A stretch of DNA of 64,000 nt. Origin: CAIWHR01 sp963779805 (lineage in GTDB: Bacteria > Pseudomonadota > Gammaproteobacteria > Burkholderiales > Casimicrobiaceae). The stretch spans positions 1 to 64,000 of the forward strand of contig CAVZZN010000008.1 in NCBI GenBank assembly GCA_963779805.1. Direction: 5' to 3'. This document shows positions 53,648-62,324 of the stretch, piece by piece; position 1 is the first letter of the stretch, and every line of letters begins with the position of its first letter. Under the pieces are notes generated by a model. It made no database searches. It was given only the letters and a program-made list of their open reading frames with translations, and was not told the DNA's origin. Made by a program: the position numbers and the translations under genes.

Positions 53648-55837
53648 TCAGTTGGCGCCAGGCGCTGCCGATTTCGGCTGGAACTGCGGCACGCCCGTTT
53701 GCCAGAACAGGAAGGCGTAGACGTCGGCCGTCTGCTGCTGACGCTGCGCCTTGGTGCTGCCGATCCCGTGCCCGGCCTCGTAGTCGAGGTCGAGCAGCAC
53801 CGGCTTGCCGGACGTGGATGCCGCCATGAGCCGCGCCGCCATCTTGGTCGAGTGCCACACGTTGACCCGCGGATCGTGCACGCCGTGGATGAGCAGCACG
53901 GCCGGGTACGCTGTCCCTTCGCGCACGTGGTGATAGCTGCTCATCGCGAGCAGCGCGCGGAACTCGTCCTCCTTCTTCACCGTGCCGAACTCGGGAATGT
54001 TCGGCACGCCGTTGGCCGTGGTTTCCGCGCGCACCGCGTCGAGCACGCCGACGGCGGGCACGACCGCCGCGAACAGATCGGGCCGCTCGGTCATCGCCCG
54101 CCCCACCAGAATTCCGCCCGCGCTGCCGCCGAGAATGCCGAGGCGCGAGGCCGACGTGTATTTCTGCGCGACGAGATATTCGGCGCAGGCGATGAAGTCC
54201 TTCCAGGTGTTGGGCTTGGTCGCCTTGTACCCCGCCTTGTACCAGTCCTCGCCATAGACCGCGCTGCCGCGCACATTGGCCACGGCGTACACGCCGCCGC
54301 GCTCGAGCCACGCGAGACGAACGACATTGAAGCTCGGCTCCTCCGTGATGCCGTACGAGCCGTAGCCATAGAGCAGCGTGGGATTCGTTCCGTCGAGCTT
54401 CACGCCGCGCTTGTGCACGATCGACAACGGCACCATGGCGCCGTCGTGACTCTTCACGAAGACCTCCGTGGTGGCGAGGTCCGTCGGCGCGTCGAACGGC
54501 CCGAGCGGCTGCAGGCCCGTGTTCACGACCTTGCCGTCGCGATCGACGCGATGGATCTCGCGGGCCCGGGTCCACGCGGATGCCGCAACGATCGCGCCTT
54601 CGATGTCGGGTCTCGCGTCGAGCACCTGGACCGCGCCTTCGACCGGCAGCGGCACCTGCGTCGCGCTCGCGGCGCCCCACGGCAGGCGCTTGAGGCGTTT
54701 CACCGAGCCGTCGCGCACTTCGAAATAGAGCGCGTCCTTCGCCGCGGCGAGGTCGGTGATCACCTGGGCCGACGGCGCGATCACGACGCTCGCCGTCGCG
54801 AGATCAGGCGCCTTCAGCGACGTACGCAGCACCGAGAAGCGCGGGCTGTCGCGGTAGGTGCGCAGGTAGATGTCGTCGCCGCGCACCGCGAAGTCCGTGA
54901 TCCGATCGGAAGGCGCGCAGATCCGCACCCACGGCGTCTCCGGCTTGCCGACGCTCGCAAGCGGCGCGGCGTACAACGCGATCTCGCGCTGCACGCCCGC
55001 AACCACCGCGACGAGCGCGTGCGAGGAGCCCGGCACCGCGAGCACGAACGTGAACGACGCGGGATCCACCGTCACGCGCGGCGAAACGCCCGGGCCGGCG
55101 ATCGCCACGTCGTCCTTCGCGTCGGTCCCGACCACGTGCAGGAACGAGCGCCCGTTCTGGTAGCGTGCGGTCGCCGGCATGCCGGGCTTCATCTCCTGCA
55201 GGCGAAAGTAGAAGAACGACCTCGAGTCGGGACGCCAGCTGATCTGCGGGTATTGCGCACGATCGATGGGCTGGTCGACGGCCTTGCGCGTCGCCGTCTC
55301 GATCACGTGGATCGAAGCGTCCTCGGAGCCCGCGGCCGACACCCCGAACGCGACGAGCTTGCCGTCCGGCGACGGCGCGTAGTAGTTGATCGCATGGGGC
55401 TTGCCGGTCTCTTTCTGCCAGTCGTCCGGGTCGACGAGGCGCGTTTCCTGTCCGCCCGCGCTGCGGTGATACAGCTTGAACGTGTTCTCGTTCGCCGCGC
55501 GGCGGGTGAAGAACAGGCTGCCGTCGGGCGTGCGGTGCACCGAGCCCACGACGGCCGACACGGCATTGTCGAGCTCCGCGATCCGGTGCTTCAACCCGGC
55601 GTAGCCCGGCAGCGCCTCGAGGATGCGCCGCGTTTCGTCGGCGTGCGCCTTCATCCACCCGCTCACCTTGGGGTCGTCGACGCTTTCCAGCTCGCGATAG
55701 GGGTCCTCGACGGTGACGCCGAAGAAGGTTTCGCGCGTTTCCCCCGGCGCAAACACCGGCAGGTTCGCGGCGGTTCCAGCCGACGTGCAAACGCCCCAGC
55801 CGACGACCAGGGCCATGACACGGACGATTCGGTTCAA
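53648..55837 (-). CDS. Prolyl oligopeptidase family serine peptidase
   Basis: A 729-residue exported serine peptidase (S9A). The signal peptide region is MALVVGWGVCTSAGTAA. The N-terminal beta-propeller starts ETFFGVTVEDPYRELESVDD; the C-terminal hydrolase domain has LLYGYGSYGITEEPSFNVVR, nucleophile GILGGSAGGILVGRAMTE, the Asp in IHGVHDPRVNVWHSTKMAA and the His in LDYEAGHGIGSTKAQRQQQ. Intact. It should cleave Pro-containing peptides in the periplasm. It is convergent with the aldolase gene and has no operon partner. Confidence 0.95.
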   Translation of the reverse strand: MNRIVRVMALVVGWGVCTSAGTAANLPVFAPGETRETFFGVTVEDPYRELESVDDPKVSGWMKAHADETRRILEALPGYAGLKHRIAELDNAVSAVVGSVHRTPDGSLFFTRRAANENTFKLYHRSAGGQETRLVDPDDWQKETGKPHAINYYAPSPDGKLVAFGVSAAGSEDASIHVIETATRKAVDQPIDRAQYPQISWRPDSRSFFYFRLQEMKPGMPATARYQNGRSFLHVVGTDAKDDVAIAGPGVSPRVTVDPASFTFVLAVPGSSHALVAVVAGVQREIALYAAPLASVGKPETPWVRICAPSDRITDFAVRGDDIYLRTYRDSPRFSVLRTSLKAPDLATASVVIAPSAQVITDLAAAKDALYFEVRDGSVKRLKRLPWGAASATQVPLPVEGAVQVLDARPDIEGAIVAASAWTRAREIHRVDRDGKVVNTGLQPLGPFDAPTDLATTEVFVKSHDGAMVPLSIVHKRGVKLDGTNPTLLYGYGSYGITEEPSFNVVRLAWLERGGVYAVANVRGSAVYGEDWYKAGYKATKPNTWKDFIACAEYLVAQKYTSASRLGILGGSAGGILVGRAMTERPDLFAAVVPAVGVLDAVRAETTANGVPNIPEFGTVKKEDEFRALLAMSSYHHVREGTAYPAVLLIHGVHDPRVNVWHSTKMAARLMAASTSGKPVLLDLDYEAGHGIGSTKAQRQQQTADVYAFLFWQTGVPQFQPKSAAPGAN

Positions 55838-55988
55838 GGTCCACCTCCCTTGCGTGTCGGACCGCGCCGAGCGCGATCCGACGTTTCTTGACGTGGGCGG
55901 GTTGCCTCGGGAACCCCCCGAGCGTCATGCTCGCACCCGTTGCGGCTCCGCGGACTGCGGAGATTACACCGATCGCGATCGAGGAACG

Positions 55989-57626
55989 ATGCCCATGATG
56001 CTGGCCGAAGCCCTGCTCCACGCGCTGAAGGAGCACGGCGCAACCGAAGTCTTCGGCATCCCCGGCGACTTCGCGCTGCCCTTCTTCAAGGTGCTGGAGG
56101 AATCGCGCATCCTGCCGCTGTACACCCTGAGCCACGAGCCCGCGGTCGGGTTCGCCGCCGACGCGGCGGCACGCACGCACTCCTCGCTCGGCGTCGCGGC
56201 GGTCACCTACGGCGCGGGCGCGCTGAACATGGTGAATCCCGTGGCGGCGGCCTTTGCCGAGAAATCCCCCGTCGTGGTGATCTCCGGCGCACCGGGGGCC
56301 GGGGAATCGAGCCGGGGCCTGCTGCTGCACCATCAGGCCAAGACGCTCGATTCGCAATACCGCATCTACACCGAGATCACGTGCGACCAGGCGCGCCTGG
56401 ACGATGCCGCCCGCGCGCCGGCCGAGATCGCGCGCGTGTTGCGCAGCGCGCTCGCCCACTCGCAGCCGGTCTACATCGAGCTGCCGCGCGACATGGTGCA
56501 CGCGCCGTGCGAGGCGGTGACGCCTGCGGAGCCGCTGGCATTCGACCGCGATGCGCTGGAGGCCTGTGCCGACGAGATCGTGACCCGCATCGCCGGCGCG
56601 CGCTCCCCGGTGCTGATGGTCGGTGTCGAGGTCCGGCGGTTCGGGCTCGAGCGTCGCGTCGCGGAGCTCGCGCGCCGGCTGCGCATCCCGGTGGTGACGA
56701 GCCTGCTCGGACGCGGCCTCATGGCCGACGAGGAAGTGCAACCCCTGGGCACCTACATCGGCGTGGCCGGCGATCCGGCGTTGACCGAGCTCGTCGAGTC
56801 CTCGGATGCCCTGCTCCTGCTGGGCGTGATCATCTCGGACGGCAACTTCGGCGTCTCGTCGCGCCACATCGATCTGCGGCGCACGATCCAGGCGCTCGAC
56901 GAGCGCGTCACGCTGGGCTTTCACACCTACACGAACCTGCCGCTTGCCGCGGTCGTCGACGCCCTGCTCGCGCGCGAGTTGCCGCAGTGTCCGGCCATCG
57001 CGTCGCGCGAACCCGCGTATCCGAGGGGGCTCGTCGCCGACGACGGCCCGATCGCACCCAACGACATCGCGTGCGCCATCAACGATCTCTTTCACGCGGG
57101 CGAGCGCCTCCCGATCGCGGCCGACGTCGGCGACTGCCTCTTCACCGCGATGGACATCGAGAACACGGCGCTGGTCGCCTGCGCGTATTACGCGAGCATG
57201 GGCTTCGGCATTCCCGCCGCCCTCGGCCTGCAGGCGGCGAGCGGCAGGCGACCGATCGTGCTGGTCGGCGACGGTGCCTTCCAGATGACGGGCTGGGAGC
57301 TCGGCAATTGCCAGCGCTACGGATGGGACCCGGTGGTGATCGTGTTCAACAACGCGAGCTGGGAGATGCTGCACGCCTTCCAGCCGGAATCGAAGTTCAC
57401 GGCACTCGGCGACTGGCCGTATGCGACGTTCGCGGCCGGCCTTGGCGGCGACGGTATCCGGGTGCGCACGCGGCGCGAGTTGCGCGATGCGCTCTCACGC
57501 GCCGTCGCTACGCGCGGGCGGTTCCAGCTCATCGAAGCGGTGATTGCGCCCGGCGTGCTCTCCGCAACGCTCGAGCGCTTCGTGACGGGCATGAAGCGGC
57601 ACACGGCGCGTGCGGCGGGCGCGTGA
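55989..57626 (+). CDS. ipdC: Indolepyruvate/phenylpyruvate decarboxylase-like ThDP enzyme
   Basis: A thiamine-diphosphate enzyme of about 545 residues. The start ATG 55989 gives MPMMLAEALLHALKEHGATE, then GIPGDFALPFFKVLEESRIL and YTLSHEPAVGFAADAAARTH, whose Glu activates ThDP. The Mg/ThDP motif GDGAFQMTGWELGN with NN about 26 residues on is complete, and YASMGFGIPAALGLQAASGR is typical. It best fits the phenylpyruvate/indolepyruvate decarboxylase group (arylpyruvate to arylacetaldehyde), feeding arylacetic acid or auxin formation; pyruvate or oxalyl substrates cannot be excluded. Intact. Confidence 0.82.
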   Translation: MPMMLAEALLHALKEHGATEVFGIPGDFALPFFKVLEESRILPLYTLSHEPAVGFAADAAARTHSSLGVAAVTYGAGALNMVNPVAAAFAEKSPVVVISGAPGAGESSRGLLLHHQAKTLDSQYRIYTEITCDQARLDDAARAPAEIARVLRSALAHSQPVYIELPRDMVHAPCEAVTPAEPLAFDRDALEACADEIVTRIAGARSPVLMVGVEVRRFGLERRVAELARRLRIPVVTSLLGRGLMADEEVQPLGTYIGVAGDPALTELVESSDALLLLGVIISDGNFGVSSRHIDLRRTIQALDERVTLGFHTYTNLPLAAVVDALLARELPQCPAIASREPAYPRGLVADDGPIAPNDIACAINDLFHAGERLPIAADVGDCLFTAMDIENTALVACAYYASMGFGIPAALGLQAASGRRPIVLVGDGAFQMTGWELGNCQRYGWDPVVIVFNNASWEMLHAFQPESKFTALGDWPYATFAAGLGGDGIRVRTRRELRDALSRAVATRGRFQLIEAVIAPGVLSATLERFVTGMKRHTARAAGA

Positions 57627-57654
57627 CGGCAATGGCGCCGACGCAGCGGCGCGT

Positions 57655-58435
57655 TCAGCTGGCGACGAACGCCCGCTCGATGACGTAGTCCCCCGCTTCG
57701 CCGACGTGCGGCGAGATGCGAAAGCCGCGCGCGTCGAGCAGCGCGGAGAGATCCTTCAGCATCGCGGGGCTGCCGCAGATCATGACGCGATCGTGCGCCG
57801 GGTCGAGCGCCGGGAGCTCGATGTCGCTGAAGAGCTTGCCGGTCTCGATCAGCGTGGTCACGCGGCCCTGGAAGCGGAAGCGCTCGCGCGTGACGGTGGG
57901 ATAGTAGACGAGCTTCCGGCGCACGGCCTCGCCGAGATACTCGTGGTGACCGAGCTCCCATTCGATGTAGTCGCGGTACGCGAGCTCGCTGCGCCGACGC
58001 ACGCCGTGCACGAGGATCACGCGCTCGAAACGGTCGTACGTCTCCGGGATCCATGACGAGGCTCATGAACGGCGCGAGGCCGGTGCCGGTGGACAGCATG
58101 TAGAGCCGGCGGCCAGGCTTGAGATCGCGCAAGACCAGCGTGCCCGTGGGCTTGCGGCTCACGAGCACCTCGTCGCCCTGCCTGATGTGCTGCAGGCGCG
58201 AGGTGAACGGGCCGTTCGGCACCTTGATGCTCAGGAACTCGAGGTGGTCCTCGTAGTTCGGGCTCGCGATGCTGTAGGCGCGCATCAGCGGCTTGCCGTC
58301 CTCGAGGCGCAGGCCGATCATCACGAACTGGCCGTTCTCGAAGCGCATGGCCGGATCGCGCGTGGTCGTGAAGCTGAACACGGACTCGTTCCAGTGATGC
58401 ACGGAAAGAACGCGTTCGGTTCCGATGGTGGCCAT
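57655..58435 (-). CDS. fpr: Ferredoxin--NADP reductase (one frameshift)
   Basis: A bacterial FAD-dependent ferredoxin/flavodoxin-NADP reductase. ATG 58435 gives MATIGTERVLSVHHWNESVF; the FAD motif is PLMRAYSIASPNYEDHLEFL (RxYS) and YMLSTGTGLAPFMSLV binds NADP. A frame break lies near 58050. The C-terminus has VILVHGVRRRSELAYRDYIE, VMICGSPAMLKDLSALLDAR and the terminal AGDYVIERAFVAS, typical of bacterial FPRs with a C-terminal aromatic-less tail. It is convergent with the decarboxylase gene. About 258 residues, normal. Confidence 0.94.
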
Positions 58436-58513
58436 AGACCGCTGTGCGCGAGCTACTTCGCGGCGAGAGTGTGTAACGCGCAACCGAAGCGCGAGGTCCG
58501 CCCCAAGCCCCGG

Positions 58514-60248
58514 CTAACGGAGCGTCTGTGTCGCCGGGAGGTTGAACACCTTGAACTCACGAATGCGGGCAGTGTCGTGGTCGGTGTAGCAAAACACGTA
58601 TGGATCGAACTTTTCCCGGAAGGCGACCGCTGCGGACACCGTCTTGACGCTGAATCCTGGCGTAGGGATGTCTTGATAGTTATTGACGCGGGCGGAGCCG
58701 TCCGGATTGTAGACAATGATGCCCGTGGTGGCTCTTCCCTCCGCGCTCACATCGACGGAGAGGCGGACGAGACATCCGGACTCGTGATCGCAAGTCATGC
58801 GACGGTACGTATAACCCGGACCTCTCAACAGGACGAGATCGCCGTCGCGACTGATCGACGCCTGTCTCGCCACATCGGTGGGCATGACGTTCAGGACCGC
58901 CAGGCCCGTCTCGCGTTCACCGGCCTGCGGGCCGTGTTCGTTGAAGAACGTCATCAGCTGGCGGATGAAATCCGGCGGGCCGGGGTTTACGCGGGCGATA
59001 TCGGCATCGCTCACCGCCAAGCCGGCCTTGAGGTATATGAGCGATGCCCGGTTGTCCGCCTGCCATGCGTCGATGTGCTTCGCATACGCGCCGGCGTCGA
59101 TTGCGTTCGCTGCCGCGAGCCAGATCATGACGGAGGCGAGCGTGACGTTGATCGCGACCATGCTCCTGTCCCTTGTCCAGGCCGACAGCCCACGCACTAA
59201 CCAGATCAGGCCAACGGCAATGGCAGGCGCCGCATAGATGCCCCAACGGCTGGCGACCTCGGTCACCGGGGATCGTCCCCATGCAATCACCAACGTCGAA
59301 AGCAGCGCAAAGAGGGCGAGCGCGGCAAATCCGGAGATTCGACGATTGCGACGCACGTCCCCGGCCAGCCCTCCGACGACCCCTGCGGTGATCATCAGTC
59401 CGGCCGCGGTCGAAGCCTTGTCCGGGACCAGGCCACCAGCCATGACTCGCACCCAATCGAACAGAACCTGCGCGACCGACTTTCCCTGCAGGGATCGGGC
59501 CATGCGCGCGAAGTACTGTTCGCGAATGCTCTCGACGGAGTACAGCGCGATAGCCGCCAGGACTACGACGAGACCAACCACCGCAATCGCAAGGAGAGCT
59601 CGTTTCGGCACTTTCCAATCGACGACGCCGATTGCCAGGACCAGGCCGAGCGCGATCAGGCCACCGGCCGACGACGCAGCCGAAATCACCGCGAGCAGGG
59701 TGGCCAGGGCCACGTTGCGCGGCCCGGACGTTTCGCCGGCTAGCCAGACCGCGACTGAACCGGCGAGTACGGACAGAATCAGCCCGAACTGGAAGCCGAT
59801 GAGCAGGTTCTCGTAGTGTCGCAACGACACCACTGTGAGAAACACCAGCAACGCCGCAAATCGCCCCAGGCCGGCAGCGCGCGCAAGTCTGAAACAGGAA
59901 CGCACCCAATCCGATCAGGAGCATTACCGAGAGGATCGCAAACGGTCGTTGCGAGTACTCGAACCACGGGCCTGTCCAGATGAAGATCAGCGACGGGAGT
60001 GCGTAGATGTGCTCGTTGTTGCCGATGCCGTAGGTCCTGACAACCTCAGCGAGCCCGCCATGGAGATACGCACGGACATGGGCAATCCACAGCCACGCAT
60101 CCCAGATAGGTGCAATTGGAGCGTTCGTCCACGTGTAGTGCAATAGCAGGAGCGATGCTGCTACTGCAACCGCGCCAGTGCCCAAGATCGGCAGCGCTTC
60201 ACGGGAAGGTCGAGCGCGGAAAGCGTCGAGAGAGAGCGTTCGCATCAT
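58514..60248 (-). CDS. Polytopic membrane protein of unknown function (one frameshift)
   Basis: A membrane protein of about 575 residues with roughly eleven hydrophobic helices and a soluble C-terminal domain of about 170 residues. N-terminus: MRTLSLDAFRARPSREALPI, then VAVAASLLLLHYTWTNAPIA and LIFIWTGPWFEYSQRPFAIL. A frame break near 59885 leads into LVFLTVVSLRHYENLLIGFQ and more helices. The WDxWxWIAH and HYEN segments recall membrane glycosyltransferase or O-antigen-type enzymes, but I recognise no family with confidence. Its base composition is visibly less GC-rich than its neighbours. It lies beside two tRNA genes. Confidence 0.65.
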
Positions 60249-60593
60249 CGATGAGCGGGCTTGCGACAGGCGCATCCGCGGATTACGCAGCCATGGACGT
60301 TCCCATGATCCCGGACAACGCACCCCGATCCGCGGCTGCACATGCTGCGGGCACCATCACGCGACGAGCGAATGCAGCGGCGGGCGGATGCGACGACGGG
60401 CGGATGCGACGACGGGCGCGGATGCATGCCGCCAAGCGTTTCGCAACGAACCTTAGCCCACGCATTTGGCAATCTGGCACTCGCGCTGCGCAGCGAGCTA
60501 CGCGAGATCGGCGCGAGCCCGCGGAGGAGTTCACCGTGCTGGTCTCTAGACATGCTCTAGACACGGCGGGCCCATCGTCGGGCTTGAAGTTTA
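60249..60593. other. Intergenic region with short tandem repeats
   Basis: About 345 bases between the membrane-protein gene start and tRNA-Glu. A 16-bp unit (CGGGCGGATGCGACGA) is tandemly repeated at 60381-60396 and 60397-60412 with a partial third copy to about 60425. CTCTAGACA occurs twice (60544 and 60555). No coding region is seen. Confidence 0.6.
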
Positions 60594-60669
60594 TGGCGTC
60601 CCCAGGGGGATTCGAACCCCCGTACTCACCGTGAAAGGGTGATGTCCTAGGCCTCTAGACGATGGGGAC
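60594..60669 (-). tRNA. tRNA-Glu (anticodon TTC)
   Basis: On the minus strand the 76-base sequence begins GTCCCCATCGTCTAGAGGCC and ends with the acceptor GGGGAC-GCCA. The anticodon loop CTTTCAC gives TTC. The T-arm GGTTCGAATCC and the encoded CCA are present, and acceptor GTCCCCA pairs with TGGGGAC. A complete cloverleaf can be folded. Confidence 0.97.
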
Positions 60670-60708
60670 CTGATGCTGCCGCGCCCAAAGGCCCGCGCGA
60701 CGGATCGG

Positions 60709-60784
<76 letters not shown>

Positions 60785-60950
60785 ACGGCGAAACTGAAAG
60801 TATACGGTGGCCCGGACGTCTTGGCAAACCGCGGCAGGGGTTCGCCGGCGTTCTCAGGGGTTCGCAGCGGTTGCGCGACGGCCATCGATTGCTGCGACCA
60901 CGGCGGACGCCGGGCTATGATCGCCATCGCCGATCAACATCGACCATCGC

Positions 60951-61794
60951 ATGCCGCTCCCCGACCCCCACTCATCGACGCTCCCCGATCTCGCCGGACG
61001 CGTGGTTCTCGTCACCGGTGCCACCGGCGGGCTCGGACGTGCGGTGAGCCGCGCATGCGCGCGCGCCGGCGCCACCGTGGTGCTGCACGGACGCGTGGTG
61101 CGCAAGCTCGAGACGCTCTACGACGAGATCGTGCAGGCCGGGCATCCCGAACCCGCGATCCTGCCGCTCGACTTCCTCAGCGCCGGTACCAACGAGTTCA
61201 GCGCCGCGGCCGGCGCGTTGCGCAAAGCAACTCGGCCGGCTCGATGCGCTGGTTCATGCGGCCGCATTCCTTGGCTCGCTGGGCCCCATCGAGCACCAAT
61301 CCTTCGAGCGCTGGCTGGAGGTGTGGCGGATCGACGTTGCCGCGGTCGTGGGGATCACGCGCGCGATGCTGCCGCTCATGGCCGATGTCACGGACGGCTC
61401 CGTGGTGCTGACGCTCGACACGCGCGGCCAGGCCCCGCGTGCGTACTGGGGCGCGTACGCAGCCGCCAAGTCGGGCCTCATGGCGCTCGCCGCAACGCTC
61501 GCGGACGAATGGGAGACACGCTCTGCGTTGCGCATCAATGCCGTGGTGCCCGGTCCGATCCACTCGCCTTTGCGCATGCTGAGCCATCCCGGTGAGGGCA
61601 AGGCTGGGCTGCCCACGCCGGAGGCGTTGGTCCCGCTGTATCTCCATCTCATCGCAGGTCAATCCAAGAGCGAGAGCGGTGTGTGCGTGGACGCTGCGAC
61701 GTGGCTGGCGGGGAGAGCCTGTGCGGCGTTCGCGTTGCGCGGAGCGGCATGGACCTCGCCCGCCGCAAGCGCCTCGGCATCTTCGTCGGCCTGA
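60951..61794 (+). CDS. YciK-like short-chain dehydrogenase/reductase (one frameshift)
   Basis: An SDR of the YciK type. ATG 60951 gives LAGRVVLVTGATGGLGRAVS, the TGxxxGxG cofactor motif, and VVLHGRVVRKLETLYDEIVQ. After a frame break near 61225 the other frame continues EVWRIDVAAVVGITRAMLPL, VVLTLDTRGQAPRAYWGAYA and the catalytic YxxxK as YWGAYAAAKSG, then INAVVPGPIHSPLRM. About 275 residues. The 3' end overlaps the opposite-strand YgfX-like frame by about 135 bases, so one of the two ends may be misread. Confidence 0.85.
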
Positions 61795-62267
61795 CGCGCG
61801 CGACCGCAGCGAAGCACCACGCGCAACTGCCTGTGCTCTTCGGCCGGCAGCGTGTCCGGCGCGATCAGGCACACGCTGCAGAAGCTGCAGAAGCGGCGCC
61901 TGCCGGTCGCGCGCCAGACCAGCGAGGTGATGCAACCGCTGACGTAAGTGGCGTCGGCAACGGCGCCCTCGCGCGCTACGCCGTCGCGCCCCGCGAACAT
62001 CACCCGTCGATCGGCGCCGACCACGAGCCACTGCGGGCGCTCGCGCGTGAGCTGCCGCAACGCGAGCGCGCATTGCGCTGCGCACGCCGCGATGACCAAC
62101 GCACGCAGCCACCACGGAAGCGCGAGCAGGACGACGAGGCTTGCGCTCGCCGTGCTGGCAACGAGCACGAAGGCGATGGCGAGGTTCGAGCGCGCCGGAA
62201 CGAGGCGCACGCGTGCAACGGGCTTCATGCCCGCATTGCACGCCGGCGCAACGCAGCGCGCCATCAT
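61659..62267 (-). CDS. YgfX-like small membrane protein
   Basis: A protein of up to 202 residues with two adjacent N-terminal helices (LAIAFVLVASTASASLVVLL, PWWLRALVIAACAAQCALAL) and a short soluble part WLVVGADRRVMFAGRDGV ... LIAPDTLPAEEHRQLRVVLR. This is the YgfX pattern (two helices, DG strand, LLxPDxL, RxLRVxLR). The last 50 residues are low-complexity and overlap the SDR gene, so the true end is probably near 61800. ATG 62267 may also be preceded by a shorter start. Family members modulate cell division or envelope; the role here is unknown. Confidence 0.55.
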   Translation of the reverse strand: MMARCVAPACNAGMKPVARVRLVPARSNLAIAFVLVASTASASLVVLLALPWWLRALVIAACAAQCALALRQLTRERPQWLVVGADRRVMFAGRDGVAREGAVADATYVSGCITSLVWRATGRRRFCSFCSVCLIAPDTLPAEEHRQLRVVLRCGRARQADEDAEALAAGEVHAAPRNANAAQALPASHVAASTHTPLSLLD

Positions 62268-62324
62268 CAGGATGGCCTAGGCGATGCGACCGATACCGCG
62301 CGCGGGGCGCACCGCGCGATGCTG

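Noticed and set aside
60544..60660. CTCTAGACA copies near tRNA-Glu as an integration attachment site
   Set aside because: The shared sequence is only 8-9 bases, matches the 5' part of the tRNA instead of the 3' end, and no integrase gene is nearby.
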